Assembly (NCBI RefSeq): GCF_004011175.1
Contig: NZ_RQXX01000008.1
Coordinates: 1 to 64,000 of the forward strand
Source of the DNA: Mesobaculum littorinae
GTDB lineage: Bacteria > Pseudomonadota > Alphaproteobacteria > Rhodobacterales > Rhodobacteraceae
DNA length: 64,000 bases
Reading direction: 5' to 3'
This document shows, one piece after another, positions 35,910-44,642 of the stretch (positions are counted from its first letter, which is position 1; each line of letters opens with the position of its first letter). The notes under the pieces are model-generated. The model worked only from the letters and a program-made list of their open reading frames with translations. It had not been told where the DNA came from and made no database searches. The position numbers were made by a program, and so were the translations under genes.

Positions 35910-37051
35910 GCTACCTGGAATACAACGTCAAGCGGGTGCCGACGGGCCTGTCCAAGGTTCTCTACCTGAACTGGGCGCTGATCCTTCTGCTGACCGCCGT
36001 GGCGTCGGTCGGGTTCCTGATGCTCTACTCGGTCGCGGGCGGCGACATCTCGCGCTGGGCCGAACCGCAGATCAAGCGGTTCGTGCTGGGCATGGTCCTC
36101 ATGCTGACAGTCGCGATGGTGCCGATCTGGTTCTGGCGCAACATGGCGGGGCTGGCCTACGGGGTGTCGCTGCTGCTTCTGGTCGTGGTCGAGGTCGCAG
36201 GCACCACCGGGATGGGCGCGCAACGCTGGATCGACCTCGGGTTCATGCGGCTGCAACCCTCCGAGCTGATGAAGATCACGCTGGTGATGTTCCTTGCCGC
36301 CTACTACGACTGGCTCGACATCAAGAAGACGTCGCGCCCGCTCTGGGTGCTGATCCCGCTGATGATCATCATCGCCCCCACCTACCTAGTGCTGCACCAG
36401 CCCGACCTCGGGACCGCGATCCTGCTGGTGGCGGGCGGCGGCATCGTGATGTTCCTAGCCGGCGTGTCGTGGTGGTATTTCTCGGTGGTCATCGCGGCGG
36501 GCGTCGGGCTGGTCGCGGCGGTCTTCACCTCGCGCGGGACGCCGTGGCAGCTGCTGAAGGACTACCAGTATCGCCGGATCGACACCTTTCTCGACCCGGC
36601 AAGCGATCCGATGAACGCAGGCTACCACATCACGCAGTCGAAGATCGCGCTGGGGTCGGGCGGCTGGACGGGGCGCGGCTTCATGCAAGGGACGCAGTCA
36701 CGGCTGAACTTCCTGCCCGAGAAGCACACCGACTTCATCTTTACCACGCTGGCCGAAGAGTTCGGTTTCGTGGGCGCGATATCGCTGCTGACGCTCTACG
36801 CGCTGATCATCGTGTTCTGCATCATCTCCGCGATGAACAACAAGGACCGCTTCGGGTCGCTGCTGACGCTGGGCGTGGGCGCGACGTTCTTTTTGTTCTT
36901 CGCGGTCAACATGTCGATGGTGATGGGCCTTGCCCCCGTCGTCGGCGTGCCGCTGCCGCTGGTCAGCTACGGCGGCTCCGCGATGCTGGTCCTGATGGTC
37001 GCCTTCGGGCTGACCCAGTCCGCCCATGTCCACAGACCGAGAGGCCGATGA
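35906..37051 (+). CDS. rodA: Peptidoglycan glycosyltransferase RodA
   Basis: SEDS-family polymerase that extends glycan strands from lipid II, working as a pair with PBP2. The 381-residue protein has about ten membrane helices and the SEDS landmarks: GAQRWIDLGFMRLQPSELMK in the early loop, HQPDLGTAIL with the catalytic aspartate region, the large periplasmic loop with ITQSKIALGSGGWTGRG then QSRLNFLPEKHTDFIF, and VGVPLPLVSYGGSAML at the end. Its ATG overlaps the mrdA stop. The stop overlaps the ATG of the dehydrogenase gene that follows. Confidence 0.97.
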   Translation: MSYLEYNVKRVPTGLSKVLYLNWALILLLTAVASVGFLMLYSVAGGDISRWAEPQIKRFVLGMVLMLTVAMVPIWFWRNMAGLAYGVSLLLLVVVEVAGTTGMGAQRWIDLGFMRLQPSELMKITLVMFLAAYYDWLDIKKTSRPLWVLIPLMIIIAPTYLVLHQPDLGTAILLVAGGGIVMFLAGVSWWYFSVVIAAGVGLVAAVFTSRGTPWQLLKDYQYRRIDTFLDPASDPMNAGYHITQSKIALGSGGWTGRGFMQGTQSRLNFLPEKHTDFIFTTLAEEFGFVGAISLLTLYALIIVFCIISAMNNKDRFGSLLTLGVGATFFLFFAVNMSMVMGLAPVVGVPLPLVSYGGSAMLVLMVAFGLTQSAHVHRPRGR

Positions 37052-37983
37052 CCCCCAAGATCCTGTTCACCGCGGGCGAGACGCAATTCGCCCAGTACCG
37101 CGAACCGCTGACTGCCGCCCTGGCCGAGGTTGGCGTTTCCGCCGACCTCGGGCGCGACCACGCGCCCAACGAGGTCGACTACCTCGTCCACTCCGCCCAT
37201 TCCGGCGAGGTCACGGATTTCACGCCCTTCACCCGGGCCAAGGCCGTACTGAACCTCTGGGCGGGGGTCGAGACGCTGGTCACCAATCCCACCCTGACCC
37301 AGCCGCTGGCGCGCATGGTCGATAACGGCATGACCGAGGGGATGTCGGAATGGGTGGCGGGCCACGTGCTGCGCCATCACCTGGACCTCGACACCTTCAC
37401 CCTGAACCAGACCGGGTGGAGCCACCCGCCGGTGCCGCCCCTGGCCCGCGACCGCCGGGTCGGGTTCCTGGGGCTGGGACGGCTGGGCCGCGCCGCGGCC
37501 GAGATGCTGGCCGCGCTCAACTTCGACGTCGCTGGGTGGAGCGGTTCGCCCAAGAACATTCCGGGCATCGACACGTTCCACGGGCCCGAGGGGCTGGCCC
37601 CGCTGCTGGCCCGGTCCGAGATCCTGGTGCTGCTGCTGCCGTTGACCGACGGGACGCGGAACATCCTGAACGCCGAACGGCTGGCACAGCTGCCGCACGG
37701 GGCGGTGGTGCTGAACCCCGGCCGCGGGCCACTGATCGACGACACGGCCCTTCTGGCCGCGCTGGACAGCGGGCAGGTCGGGGCGGCCACCCTGGACGTT
37801 TTCCGGCAGGAACCTCTTCCCGCCGATCACCCCTTCTGGGCACATCCGCGGGTGACCGTCACGCCGCACGTCGCCTCGACCACCCGGCCGCAAAGCGCAT
37901 CGCGCGTGATCGCCGAAAACGTGCGCCGCGGCGAAGCAGGCGAACCCTTCCTGCACCTCGTGGACCGCGCCGCGGGCTATTGA
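37048..37983 (+). CDS. ghrA: D-2-hydroxyacid dehydrogenase, glyoxylate/hydroxypyruvate reductase A-like
   Basis: A 311-residue D-isomer 2-hydroxyacid dehydrogenase. The NAD(P) loop is VGFLGLGRLGRAAAEML near residue 134; catalytic residues lie in LNPGRGPLIDD (Arg), DVFRQEPLPADHPFW (Glu) and VTPHVAS (His). The N-terminal FTAGETQFAQYREPL and the catalytic HVAS pattern are typical of the GhrA branch, which reduces glyoxylate and hydroxypyruvate with NADPH. It overlaps the rodA stop by four bases and so rides on the mre operon transcript, though its role is unrelated to shape. Confidence 0.86.
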   Translation: MTPKILFTAGETQFAQYREPLTAALAEVGVSADLGRDHAPNEVDYLVHSAHSGEVTDFTPFTRAKAVLNLWAGVETLVTNPTLTQPLARMVDNGMTEGMSEWVAGHVLRHHLDLDTFTLNQTGWSHPPVPPLARDRRVGFLGLGRLGRAAAEMLAALNFDVAGWSGSPKNIPGIDTFHGPEGLAPLLARSEILVLLLPLTDGTRNILNAERLAQLPHGAVVLNPGRGPLIDDTALLAALDSGQVGAATLDVFRQEPLPADHPFWAHPRVTVTPHVASTTRPQSASRVIAENVRRGEAGEPFLHLVDRAAGY

Positions 37984-38065
37984 CCGCCGCGGCGCTGCCC
38001 CTCCTGCCTCACCGAACCACCGACCTGCGACGCCAGCGGCGTTCGGCGCGCCGGATTGCCCGCGA

Positions 38066-38848
38066 TCAGCGCAGCTTCGGCGGTTTCGCCGGGTCGCTGC
38101 CGGGGGCGCGCGGTGCGGCGGGCCTCTCGGGCTGCGGCTCGGGCAGGTCGACGCGCCACGCGACACGCTCCAGCCGGTCGGTCATCGGCTCGCCAGCCTC
38201 GAAAAAGGCGATGTCGAGCCGCAGGCCCTCGTCCTCGGCGAACCGGGCGGCCTCGGCCACCGATTGCGCCAGCGCGGTCTCGGCGCCCGGCGCCGCTCCC
38301 ACCAGCGCGACCAGCGGGCTGTCGCTGCCGTCGTCCCAGACCGCCTGTGCCAGGTAGACCCGCGCGACCAGCCCCGAGGCGCGCGCCAGGCGATGATCCA
38401 GCGCCTCCATCAGCGGTCGTGGCAGTCGCGGCGCCCGCAGCTCGGCCGGACGGTCGCGCGCCTCGTCGGGCGCACCGGCCAGCCGTTCGGCCAGCCACAC
38501 CATCGCCTCGGCCGGCAGCAGGGTCGACGAGGGCGCGACCGACAGGTTCAGCCCCAGCGCCACCCCCTGCCCGGCCAGCATCTGCGCAAGCACCCGCCCC
38601 GGCAGGGCCGCATAGGGGGCCGGCGCGCCGGTGAAGGTGGTCAGACGCTCTTCGCTGTCAAAGGCGACCACGGTCGGCCCGGTGTCGAGGTCGAAGACCG
38701 CGGGCGAGATTTCATCGCCCACAGGCTCCTTGTCGAGCAGCAGCACGAGTTCGGCGGTGGCCAGCCGGTCGTAGAACGCCCGACGCGGCGCGTCGTCGTC
38801 GCTGGCCTCCATCGCGGCATGGGCGGTGTCGAGTGCGGTCAGGGTCAT
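38066..38848 (-). CDS. SseB-family protein
   Basis: A 260-residue cytoplasmic protein resembling the SseB family: ATAELVLLLDKEPVGDEISP followed by VVAFDSEERLTTFTGAPAPYAALPGRVLAQML in two parts, and GLNLSVAPSSTLLPAEAMVWL. These are the recurring SseB-domain strands and helices. The name comes from a gene next to a serine-sensitivity locus; molecular function is not known. The C-terminal 25 residues are proline-rich. Its ATG overlaps the stop of the glycosylase gene upstream by four bases, so both are made from one minus-strand mRNA. Confidence 0.78.
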   Translation of the reverse strand: MTLTALDTAHAAMEASDDDAPRRAFYDRLATAELVLLLDKEPVGDEISPAVFDLDTGPTVVAFDSEERLTTFTGAPAPYAALPGRVLAQMLAGQGVALGLNLSVAPSSTLLPAEAMVWLAERLAGAPDEARDRPAELRAPRLPRPLMEALDHRLARASGLVARVYLAQAVWDDGSDSPLVALVGAAPGAETALAQSVAEAARFAEDEGLRLDIAFFEAGEPMTDRLERVAWRVDLPEPQPERPAAPRAPGSDPAKPPKLR

Positions 38849-39504
38849 CCAAGGGCCTCGCGGACATGGGTACGCAGGACGGGGACAAGCTCGTCTTCGA
38901 ACCACGGGTTGCGCTTCAGCCATGCGGTATTGCGCCACGACGGATGCGGCAAGGGAAAGACCCCGGGCGCATGCTCGCGCCAGCGGGCGACCGTGGCCGT
39001 CACGCCTTCGCGCGTGCCCAGGTGCCACTTCTGGGCGTAGCCGCCGATCAGGACGGTCAGCCGGATGTCGGGCAGCGATCCCAGCACCTGTCGGCGCCAC
39101 GTGGTGGCACAGATCGGCGGCGGCGGCAGGTCGCCGCCCTTGGCGTCATAGCCCGGGAAGCAGAACGCCATCGGCACGATCGCAACGCGGGAGCGGTCGT
39201 AGAACTCGTCATCGCTGACACCCAGCCACTGCCGCAGACGCTTGCCCGACTGGTCCCAGAACGGGGTGTTCGCCTCGTGCACACGAAGGCCCGGTGCCTG
39301 GCTGGCGATCAGGATACGGGCACCGGGGCGAAACCACAGCACCGGGTTCGGCGCATGGTGCGTGGCCGTCGCGGCGAACCGGTCGGCACAGATCCGGCAG
39401 CCTGCCAAGCTGCGCGTCAGGTCGGTTGAGTCGCCCCCCTCCTGCCCACGGTCCGCGTCATCTGCCCACCTCCCGGCGGCACCCGTCTTCGCGGCGTCCG
39501 TCAT
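38845..39504 (-). CDS. Uracil-DNA glycosylase superfamily protein
   Basis: A 219-residue protein of the UDG superfamily. It has the GARILIASQAPGLRVHEANTPF segment (motif A region, APG instead of the GExPG of family 4), the DRSRVAIVPMAFCFPGYDAKG core, LTVLIGGYAQKWHL and the C-terminal motif HPSWRNTAWLKRNPWFEDEL with the catalytic-type histidine. CRICADRF near the start has two cysteines but the Fe-S set of family 4 is not complete. These proteins (the 'uracil-DNA glycosylase family' of alphaproteobacteria) remove damaged bases, or may act on another substrate. Start ATG 39502-39504 is chosen because upstream sequence is low-complexity. Confidence 0.8.
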   Translation of the reverse strand: MTDAAKTGAAGRWADDADRGQEGGDSTDLTRSLAGCRICADRFAATATHHAPNPVLWFRPGARILIASQAPGLRVHEANTPFWDQSGKRLRQWLGVSDDEFYDRSRVAIVPMAFCFPGYDAKGGDLPPPPICATTWRRQVLGSLPDIRLTVLIGGYAQKWHLGTREGVTATVARWREHAPGVFPLPHPSWRNTAWLKRNPWFEDELVPVLRTHVREALG

Positions 39505-39839
39505 CGCTGGATCCGCCGATTGCGACGGCCACCCCGATCGCGGCCCCGATCGCAGCCCCGGGACCCGACCAGCGGCACCCTCAGGCCCCGCGGCCGCGCC
39601 CGCGACGGAACAGGCCCCGGACCATGCGGAAGATGGCGAAATACTTGATAAGCTTGCGCATGGCCTGTCTCGTTCCTCTTGTGCATGGGCGGTCAACGCG
39701 CGATGCCGGAAAGGGTTCGCAGGCGGCCAATGATCGGTCGGTGATCGCCCCATGATCCACGTGGAACGTCCATCGGCAGCGGTTGCCGGAGGGCGGCAAT
39801 TATCCTATCCCCTTCGCAAAAGGCGAGGACATCTGTCAT
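39505..39839. other. Intergenic region before nhaA
   Basis: The 335 bases between the divergent glycosylase and nhaA genes hold one weak small-ORF candidate (39581-39661, minus strand) and otherwise nothing I can name. A short A/T-richer patch at 39795-39845, just before nhaA, probably carries its ribosome-binding region. Confidence 0.4.
39581..39661 (-). CDS. Possible 26-residue basic small protein
   Basis: ATG at 39659-39661 opens a 26-codon frame that begins MRKLIKYFAIFRMVRGLF and ends in an arginine/glycine tail. AGAGGAA lies about ten bases upstream on the minus strand. The start looks like the beginning of a membrane or membrane-bound small protein, but the tail is not typical and the frame is short. 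It could also be the start of a longer gene that has decayed. Confidence 0.3.
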   Translation of the reverse strand: MRKLIKYFAIFRMVRGLFRRGRGRGA

Positions 39840-41099
39840 ATGTATAAGGTCTGGAACTTCATCTCCAGCTACTCCCTGCTGCTGATCGCGGGGGCGCTTC
39901 TGGCTCTTGTCTGGGCCAATATCGACCCGAACTCCTATCACCATTTCGTCGAGTTCAAGCTGGTCGAGGATTTCTTCATCGGTCACGCGCACGAGGTCGA
40001 AGGTGAAATTCACCGCACGCTGACCCTGCACTACCTGATCAACGACGTGCTGATGGCCTTCTTCTTCGCCATCGCCGCCAAGGAGGTGTGGGAGGCGATC
40101 ATCCTCGAAGAGGGGTCGCTGCGCGGCAAGAAGGCCGCGACGCCGCTGGTGGCGACGCTGGGCGGCATGCTGGGCCCGATCGCCATCTACCTGGGCATCG
40201 CCGCCATCATGGGCTCCGAAACCTTCAGCGCGGTGAACCGCGGCTGGGCCATCCCGACCGCCACCGACATCGCGTTTTCCTACCTCGTGGGGCGGATGGT
40301 CTTCGGCGCGGGCCACCCCGCGGTGCGGTTCCTGCTGCTTCTGGCCATCGCCGACGATGCCGCGGGCCTGATCATCCTCGCGATCTTCTACCCCTCGGGC
40401 GAACTGGCGCCGCAATGGCTGCTGGTGTCGCTGGCGGCCGCCGTGGCGGTGTTCGTGCTGGCCAACTGGCTGCCGCGCAAGATGGACCGCCACAACCAGC
40501 TGCGCCCGAATTCGACCTGGGTGCGCGACAGGCTGGGCTTCTGGCCCTATCTCGTCGCCGGTGCCGTGTCGTGGTACGGGTTCCAGCAGGCGGGCATCCA
40601 CCCTGCGCTGGGGCTGCTGCCCATCGTGCCGACGATCCCGCATGCCGACCGCGCCTTCGGCATCTTCAGCGAGGCCGAGCAGTACCTGACCGACCTGCTG
40701 AACCATATCGAGCACATGCTGAAATACCCCGTCGAGGTAATCCTGTTCTTCTTCGGCCTCGTGAACGCGGGCGTCGAGTTCAGCTCGATCAGCGCGCCGA
40801 CGTGGCTGGTGCTGGCGGGTCTGCTGATCGGCAAGCCCTTCGGCATCCTGTTCTTCGGCTGGCTGGCCGCGGGACCGCTGCGGCTGGGCCTGCCGCAAGG
40901 CATGCGGACGATCGACCTGTTCGTCATCGGCTGCGTGGCCGCCATCGGCTTTACCGTCTCGCTGTTCATCGCGTCGGTCGCCTTCCCGGCCGGGCCGGTG
41001 CAGGACGCGGCCAAGATGGGCGCGCTCTTCAGCTTCGCCGCGGCGATCCTGTCCTTCCTGGCGGGCAAGCTGACGCGGGTGGAAAAACAGCCCGGCTGA
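39840..41099 (+). CDS. nhaA: Na+/H+ antiporter NhaA
   Basis: Exports sodium in exchange for protons, important for salt and alkaline pH tolerance. The 419-residue protein has about 12 membrane helices and the NhaA signatures: the N-terminal SYSLLLIAGALLALVWAN helix, HYLINDVLMAFFFAIAAKEV, RGWAIPTATDIAFSYL (the PTATDIAF unwound helix IV) and LLLLAIADDAAGLIILA with the sodium-binding aspartate pair DD. The C-terminal half includes GKPFGILFFGWLA. ATG 39840 is used; the open frame upstream adds 19 residues without likeness to the family. It is monocistronic, followed by an intrinsic terminator. Confidence 0.95.
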   Translation: MYKVWNFISSYSLLLIAGALLALVWANIDPNSYHHFVEFKLVEDFFIGHAHEVEGEIHRTLTLHYLINDVLMAFFFAIAAKEVWEAIILEEGSLRGKKAATPLVATLGGMLGPIAIYLGIAAIMGSETFSAVNRGWAIPTATDIAFSYLVGRMVFGAGHPAVRFLLLLAIADDAAGLIILAIFYPSGELAPQWLLVSLAAAVAVFVLANWLPRKMDRHNQLRPNSTWVRDRLGFWPYLVAGAVSWYGFQQAGIHPALGLLPIVPTIPHADRAFGIFSEAEQYLTDLLNHIEHMLKYPVEVILFFFGLVNAGVEFSSISAPTWLVLAGLLIGKPFGILFFGWLAAGPLRLGLPQGMRTIDLFVIGCVAAIGFTVSLFIASVAFPAGPVQDAAKMGALFSFAAAILSFLAGKLTRVEKQPG

Positions 41100-41149
41100 C
41101 CGCACACAGCCACCGGGCCGCTACCGGGCCGGGAACGGACACAACATCG

Positions 41150-41180
41150 AAGGGGCGTGGCACGGGCCGCGCCCCTTTCT
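41150..41180 (+). terminator. Intrinsic terminator of nhaA
   Basis: AAGGGGCG (41150-41157) pairs with CGCCCCTT (41170-41177), followed by TCT, about 50 bases past the nhaA stop codon. The stem is GC-rich and the A/T flanks are short. Confidence 0.75.
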
Positions 41181-41385
41181 ACATCCCCCTTTCGGCGCCC
41201 TGCCGTGGCCCCGCCCGCTCACGGCAAGTTTGACGGGCCTCCGGCGACAATGCGGCAATGGTCGTTGTGATGTTCCCGGGCAGCGACATAATGGGGCCCG
41301 ATTGGGGGATTAGGCCCTGTCCTCGCCGGAGCGGTCTGCGCGCCGGACGAACCAGGGCCTCCGCCCGCCGATTCCGAGTGTCGCG
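41181..41385. other. Intergenic region before the capsule export genes
   Basis: About 205 bases without a gene lie between the nhaA terminator and the kpsT-like gene. A promoter for the export operon must be here or further upstream, but I see none that stands out. Confidence 0.35.
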
Positions 41386-42039
41386 ATGATCGAGTTCAAC
41401 ACCGTCAGCAAGTCCTTCTGGACCGGTCGGCGCCGCAAGGTGATCCTGGAAAAGGCGTCGTTCCGGGTCGAGCTGGGTCAATCGATGGGGATTCTCGCCC
41501 CGAACGGCGCGGGCAAGACGACGATCATCAACATGATGGCAGGTCTGGAAAAGCCCGACGAGGGCGAGATCCGGCGCACCTGCCGCATCTCGTTTCCGCT
41601 GGGTTTCATGGGCGGTGTCATCAACCGGCTGTCGGCGACCGAGAACTCTCGCTTCATCGCCAAGCTCTACGGGCTCGACCCCGATTACGTCGAAGCTTTC
41701 TGCCGGTGGCTGTGCCACCTGGACGAATATTTCGACATGCCCGTCGGCACATATTCGGCCGGCATGCGGTCGCGGCTGAGCTTTGCGTTGCTGCTGGCGC
41801 TGGAGTTCGACATCTACCTGATCGACGAGGGCATGCCCGCGACGACGGATGTCGAGTTCAACCGCAAGGCCGGGGATCTGCTGCGCGAAAGACTCGAACG
41901 CTCGACGGTGGTCGTGGTCTCGCACCAGGCGCAGACGCTGGAGAAATTCTGTCGGACGGCCGCCGTTCTGAAGGACGGGCAGCTTTACATGTTCGACACG
42001 CTGGAAGAGGCGAAGCGGCTTTATGACTACGAAACCTAA
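41386..42039 (+). CDS. Capsule polysaccharide ABC transporter ATP-binding protein (KpsT-like)
   Basis: A 217-residue ATPase that would power export of a finished capsular polysaccharide through the inner membrane. Walker A is APNGAGKT (38-45), the signature motif is the KpsT-type TYSAGMRSRLSFALLLALEF in place of LSGGQ, and Walker B is YLIDEGMP. The start MIEFNTVSKSFWTGRRRKVIL also fits KpsT/CtrD/BexA proteins. The permease partner (KpsM) is not next to it. It overlaps the KpsE-like gene by 17 bases. Confidence 0.9.
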   Translation: MIEFNTVSKSFWTGRRRKVILEKASFRVELGQSMGILAPNGAGKTTIINMMAGLEKPDEGEIRRTCRISFPLGFMGGVINRLSATENSRFIAKLYGLDPDYVEAFCRWLCHLDEYFDMPVGTYSAGMRSRLSFALLLALEFDIYLIDEGMPATTDVEFNRKAGDLLRERLERSTVVVVSHQAQTLEKFCRTAAVLKDGQLYMFDTLEEAKRLYDYET

Positions 42040-44137
42040 GGTCAAGAAATTCCGCATCCGCCGGTCGAGCCCGCTTTTGTCCGGCGAAGCGCCGGGGGCC
42101 ACGCGCCGGACGGCGGCCGAGCCGCACGCAGCCGCGCCCGTCACGACATCGCGCCCCTCCCCGGCCGCCCGGCCCGTCACCGAAGCCCCCGGGGGCCCGG
42201 ACGCCGGACACCCCCGACCATCGCCTTCGGGCAGTGGCGCCGCCGCGCCCACCGCCGCCCCCATCCCAGCCGCAAGCCCGGTGCCAGGGTCTGAAGGCGC
42301 TGCGACGCGGCGCCCCCTGCCCGGGCCGGACACGGCACGTGAAACATCGTCCGGGGTCAGCACGTCCTCCGGCTCCTCCCCCGGGGGGGACTGGGGCGCG
42401 CATTGGCCGCACGATCCCGCCGCCGCGGGTCCGCAGCCAATACTGCCGCACCACGAGACACCGGGCAGCTCCTCCTCGACCCCGTCCGCCGGTCGCCCCA
42501 CACCCGGGCCCACGTCCGGTGACGAGGCCGTCCGGCACCGCCCAGACCTTCAGGATCGCGCTGCCGCCGCTCTGGCCGATGCCGGGGGCGCCGAGGGGGA
42601 AGCCGACGGGCGCGCGGCGCCCGGGGCCGGCCCCGGCAAGGCGCCCTACCCGACCGCGGCGCAGGACGCCCGCATCGCCGATCCCGCCGAGATGTCGGCC
42701 GAAGAAGCCATCGCCCGGATCCGCAAGGAGGGTCTGACCGGCCGCCAGCTGCGCATGGCCCGGCGGATGGCGAACAAGCACGGGCTGTCCCCCACCTCGG
42801 ACATCGACGCCGTTCGCCAGCTGCGGCTGCGGGGGATCGACCCCTTCGAACGCGCCAACATGCTCGATCTCGTGGTCCCGGACACGGGGCAGGAGGTCGG
42901 CGACCGGGTTCAGCTGCCGCAGACGATTCCCACCGAAACCGTCCCCTCGACCGAGGTGAAGCGCCCCGCAGCGATGCCGCGCCCGCCACGGCACCGCGAG
43001 ATCTTCGAAATCCAGCGCGACATCGCCCGACGCCGCCGCCGCAAGCTTTTGCTGCTGGCCGCGCGGCTTTTCGTCTTCGTGATGCTGCCGACCGCGCTGG
43101 CGGGCTACTACTACGCTGTCATCGCCACGCCGATGTACTCCACCAAGTCGGAATTCGTCATCCAGCAGGCCGACACCGCGGCCTCGGCCGGCGGACTGGG
43201 CGGGCTCTTTTCCGGCACCGGGCTGGCCACCAGCCAGGATTCGATCACCGTGCAAAGCTACCTGACCTCGCGCGATGCGATGCTGCGGCTGGACCAGGAC
43301 GTGGGCTTTCGCGAGGTCTTCTCCGATCCGTCCATCGACCCCGTCCAGCGCCTGCCCGAAGGCGCCTCGAACGAGGATGCCTACGACATCTACCAGGACA
43401 ACGTGCAGATCGGTTACGACCCGACCGAAGGCATCATCAAGATGGAGGTGATCGCCCCCGATCCCGCCGTCAGCGCCGATTTCTCGCGCCACCTGATCGA
43501 CTACGCCGAAGAGCAGGTCGACGGCCTTACCGAACGGCTGCGCAACGACCAGATGGCCGGCGCCCGCGAAAGCTACGAGGAGGCCGAAGAGCGCATGTCC
43601 GCCGCGCAGGCCCGGGTGCTGGAACTGCAAGAGCAGCTGGGCGTGCTCGACCCGACATCGGAATCGGCGGGCGTGATGTCACGCGTCACCGCGTTCGAGA
43701 CGCAGCTGGCCGAGAAACGCTTGCAGTTGCAGCAGCTGATGGACAACCGCCAGCCGAACCAGGCCCGCGTGGACGGCGTGCGCGGCGATATCGACCGGCT
43801 GCAGACGCTGATCGCCAACCTGCGGTCGCAGCTGACCACGAACGACGGCGAAGCGGCATCGCTGGCCGCGATCACCGGACAACTGCGCATGGCCGAGGTC
43901 GATCTCGAGACTCGCACGCTGATGATGCAGCAGGCCCTGCAACAGCTTGAAACCGCGCGGCTGGAGGCGAACCGGCAGGTGCGGTACCTGTCGCTGGGCG
44001 TCAACCCGGTGCCGCCGGACGAGGCGACCTATCCCCGCGCGTTCGAGAACACGATCCTCGCCTTCCTGATCTTCGCGGGCCTCTACCTGATGATCTCGCT
44101 GACCGCGTCGATCCTGCGCGAACAGGTCTCGAGCTAG
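42023..44137 (+). CDS. Capsule export inner-membrane protein (KpsE/CtrB/BexC-like) with long N-terminal extension
   Basis: The C-terminal 370 residues are a polysaccharide co-polymerase of the ABC-export type: membrane helix at about 342-364 (LLLLAARLFVFVMLPTALAG), a periplasmic coiled coil (ESYEEAEERMSAAQARVLEL and further heptads) and a second helix near 676-698. That alone is the usual size of KpsE. Here 340 further residues precede it: a basic start (TTKPKVKKFRIRRSS), about 190 residues of Pro/Ala/Gly/Ser-rich, probably disordered chain, then a conserved-looking helical block (MSAEEAIARIRKEGLTGRQL, MARRMANKHGLSPTSDIDAV, LRGIDPFERANMLDL). The extension should be cytoplasmic. Starts by ATG 42023 inside the kpsT-like gene. 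Confidence 0.88.
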   Translation: MTTKPKVKKFRIRRSSPLLSGEAPGATRRTAAEPHAAAPVTTSRPSPAARPVTEAPGGPDAGHPRPSPSGSGAAAPTAAPIPAASPVPGSEGAATRRPLPGPDTARETSSGVSTSSGSSPGGDWGAHWPHDPAAAGPQPILPHHETPGSSSSTPSAGRPTPGPTSGDEAVRHRPDLQDRAAAALADAGGAEGEADGRAAPGAGPGKAPYPTAAQDARIADPAEMSAEEAIARIRKEGLTGRQLRMARRMANKHGLSPTSDIDAVRQLRLRGIDPFERANMLDLVVPDTGQEVGDRVQLPQTIPTETVPSTEVKRPAAMPRPPRHREIFEIQRDIARRRRRKLLLLAARLFVFVMLPTALAGYYYAVIATPMYSTKSEFVIQQADTAASAGGLGGLFSGTGLATSQDSITVQSYLTSRDAMLRLDQDVGFREVFSDPSIDPVQRLPEGASNEDAYDIYQDNVQIGYDPTEGIIKMEVIAPDPAVSADFSRHLIDYAEEQVDGLTERLRNDQMAGARESYEEAEERMSAAQARVLELQEQLGVLDPTSESAGVMSRVTAFETQLAEKRLQLQQLMDNRQPNQARVDGVRGDIDRLQTLIANLRSQLTTNDGEAASLAAITGQLRMAEVDLETRTLMMQQALQQLETARLEANRQVRYLSLGVNPVPPDEATYPRAFENTILAFLIFAGLYLMISLTASILREQVSS

Positions 44138-44231
44138 GCCGCCTGCGCGCCCCGCCCCCGGCCCATTGGGGGGTGGGGCGGGCGCCCGAGGTTTTCGTAG
44201 CGGAAACGGACATTTTAGCGCGTCTTCGGTC

Positions 44232-44260
44232 TTGCACACCGGTCGCACCGCGGCTAGAAC
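44232..44260 (+). promoter_or_regulatory. Candidate promoter of tRNA-Gln
   Basis: TTGCAC (44232-44237), a 17-base spacer and TAGAAC (44255-44260). Transcription would begin about six bases before the tRNA at 44273. This is the best sigma-70-like promoter by position in the window. Confidence 0.6.
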
Positions 44261-44272
44261 CCCGCCCACCGT

Positions 44273-44347
44273 TGGGGTGTAGCCAAGTGGTAAGGCATCG
44301 GTTTTTGGTACCGTGTATCGTAGGTTCGAATCCTACCACCCCAGCCA
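44273..44347 (+). tRNA. tRNA-Gln (anticodon TTG)
   Basis: A 75-base cloverleaf including an encoded CCA. The acceptor arm TGGGGTG pairs with CACCCCA, discriminator G, then CCA. The D arm is GCC/GGC, the anticodon loop TTTTGGT carries TTG, and the T arm GTAGG-TTCGAAT-CCTAC is perfect. It reads CAA and by wobble CAG. The gene stands alone. I see no repeat of its 3' end further on in the window that would mark an integrated element. Confidence 0.97.
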
Positions 44348-44642
44348 TCTTCCTTTTCAGTCGCGACTTCTGATCAACGGTCCTCCAAAGTGGTCCTCCC
44401 GGCCATCGGCCCAGACCCTGAGCTTTCCGTATCCCCAAGAAACCGGCGCCAAGACGGCCCGGGCCGCGTTTCACCGCGGCACCACGGCTTGCTTTCGTTT
44501 TTGTGAATGCCGGCGCAGGGCCGAGACCAGATGGTGCTTGCCAGAGATCCTGCGGCCGTCATGATCGCGGGGGCCCGATTGCACCGCGATCCCGCCCCCT
44601 CCGATCCTGCCCCTCCCCCTCAACGCGACCTTGCGAGGCTCG
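44348..44642. other. Intergenic region after tRNA-Gln
   Basis: Nearly 300 bases between the tRNA and the GH25 gene contain no supported gene. Short frames on both strands look like chance. An A/T-richer stretch follows the tRNA directly (CTTCCTTTTCAGTC). Confidence 0.4.
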
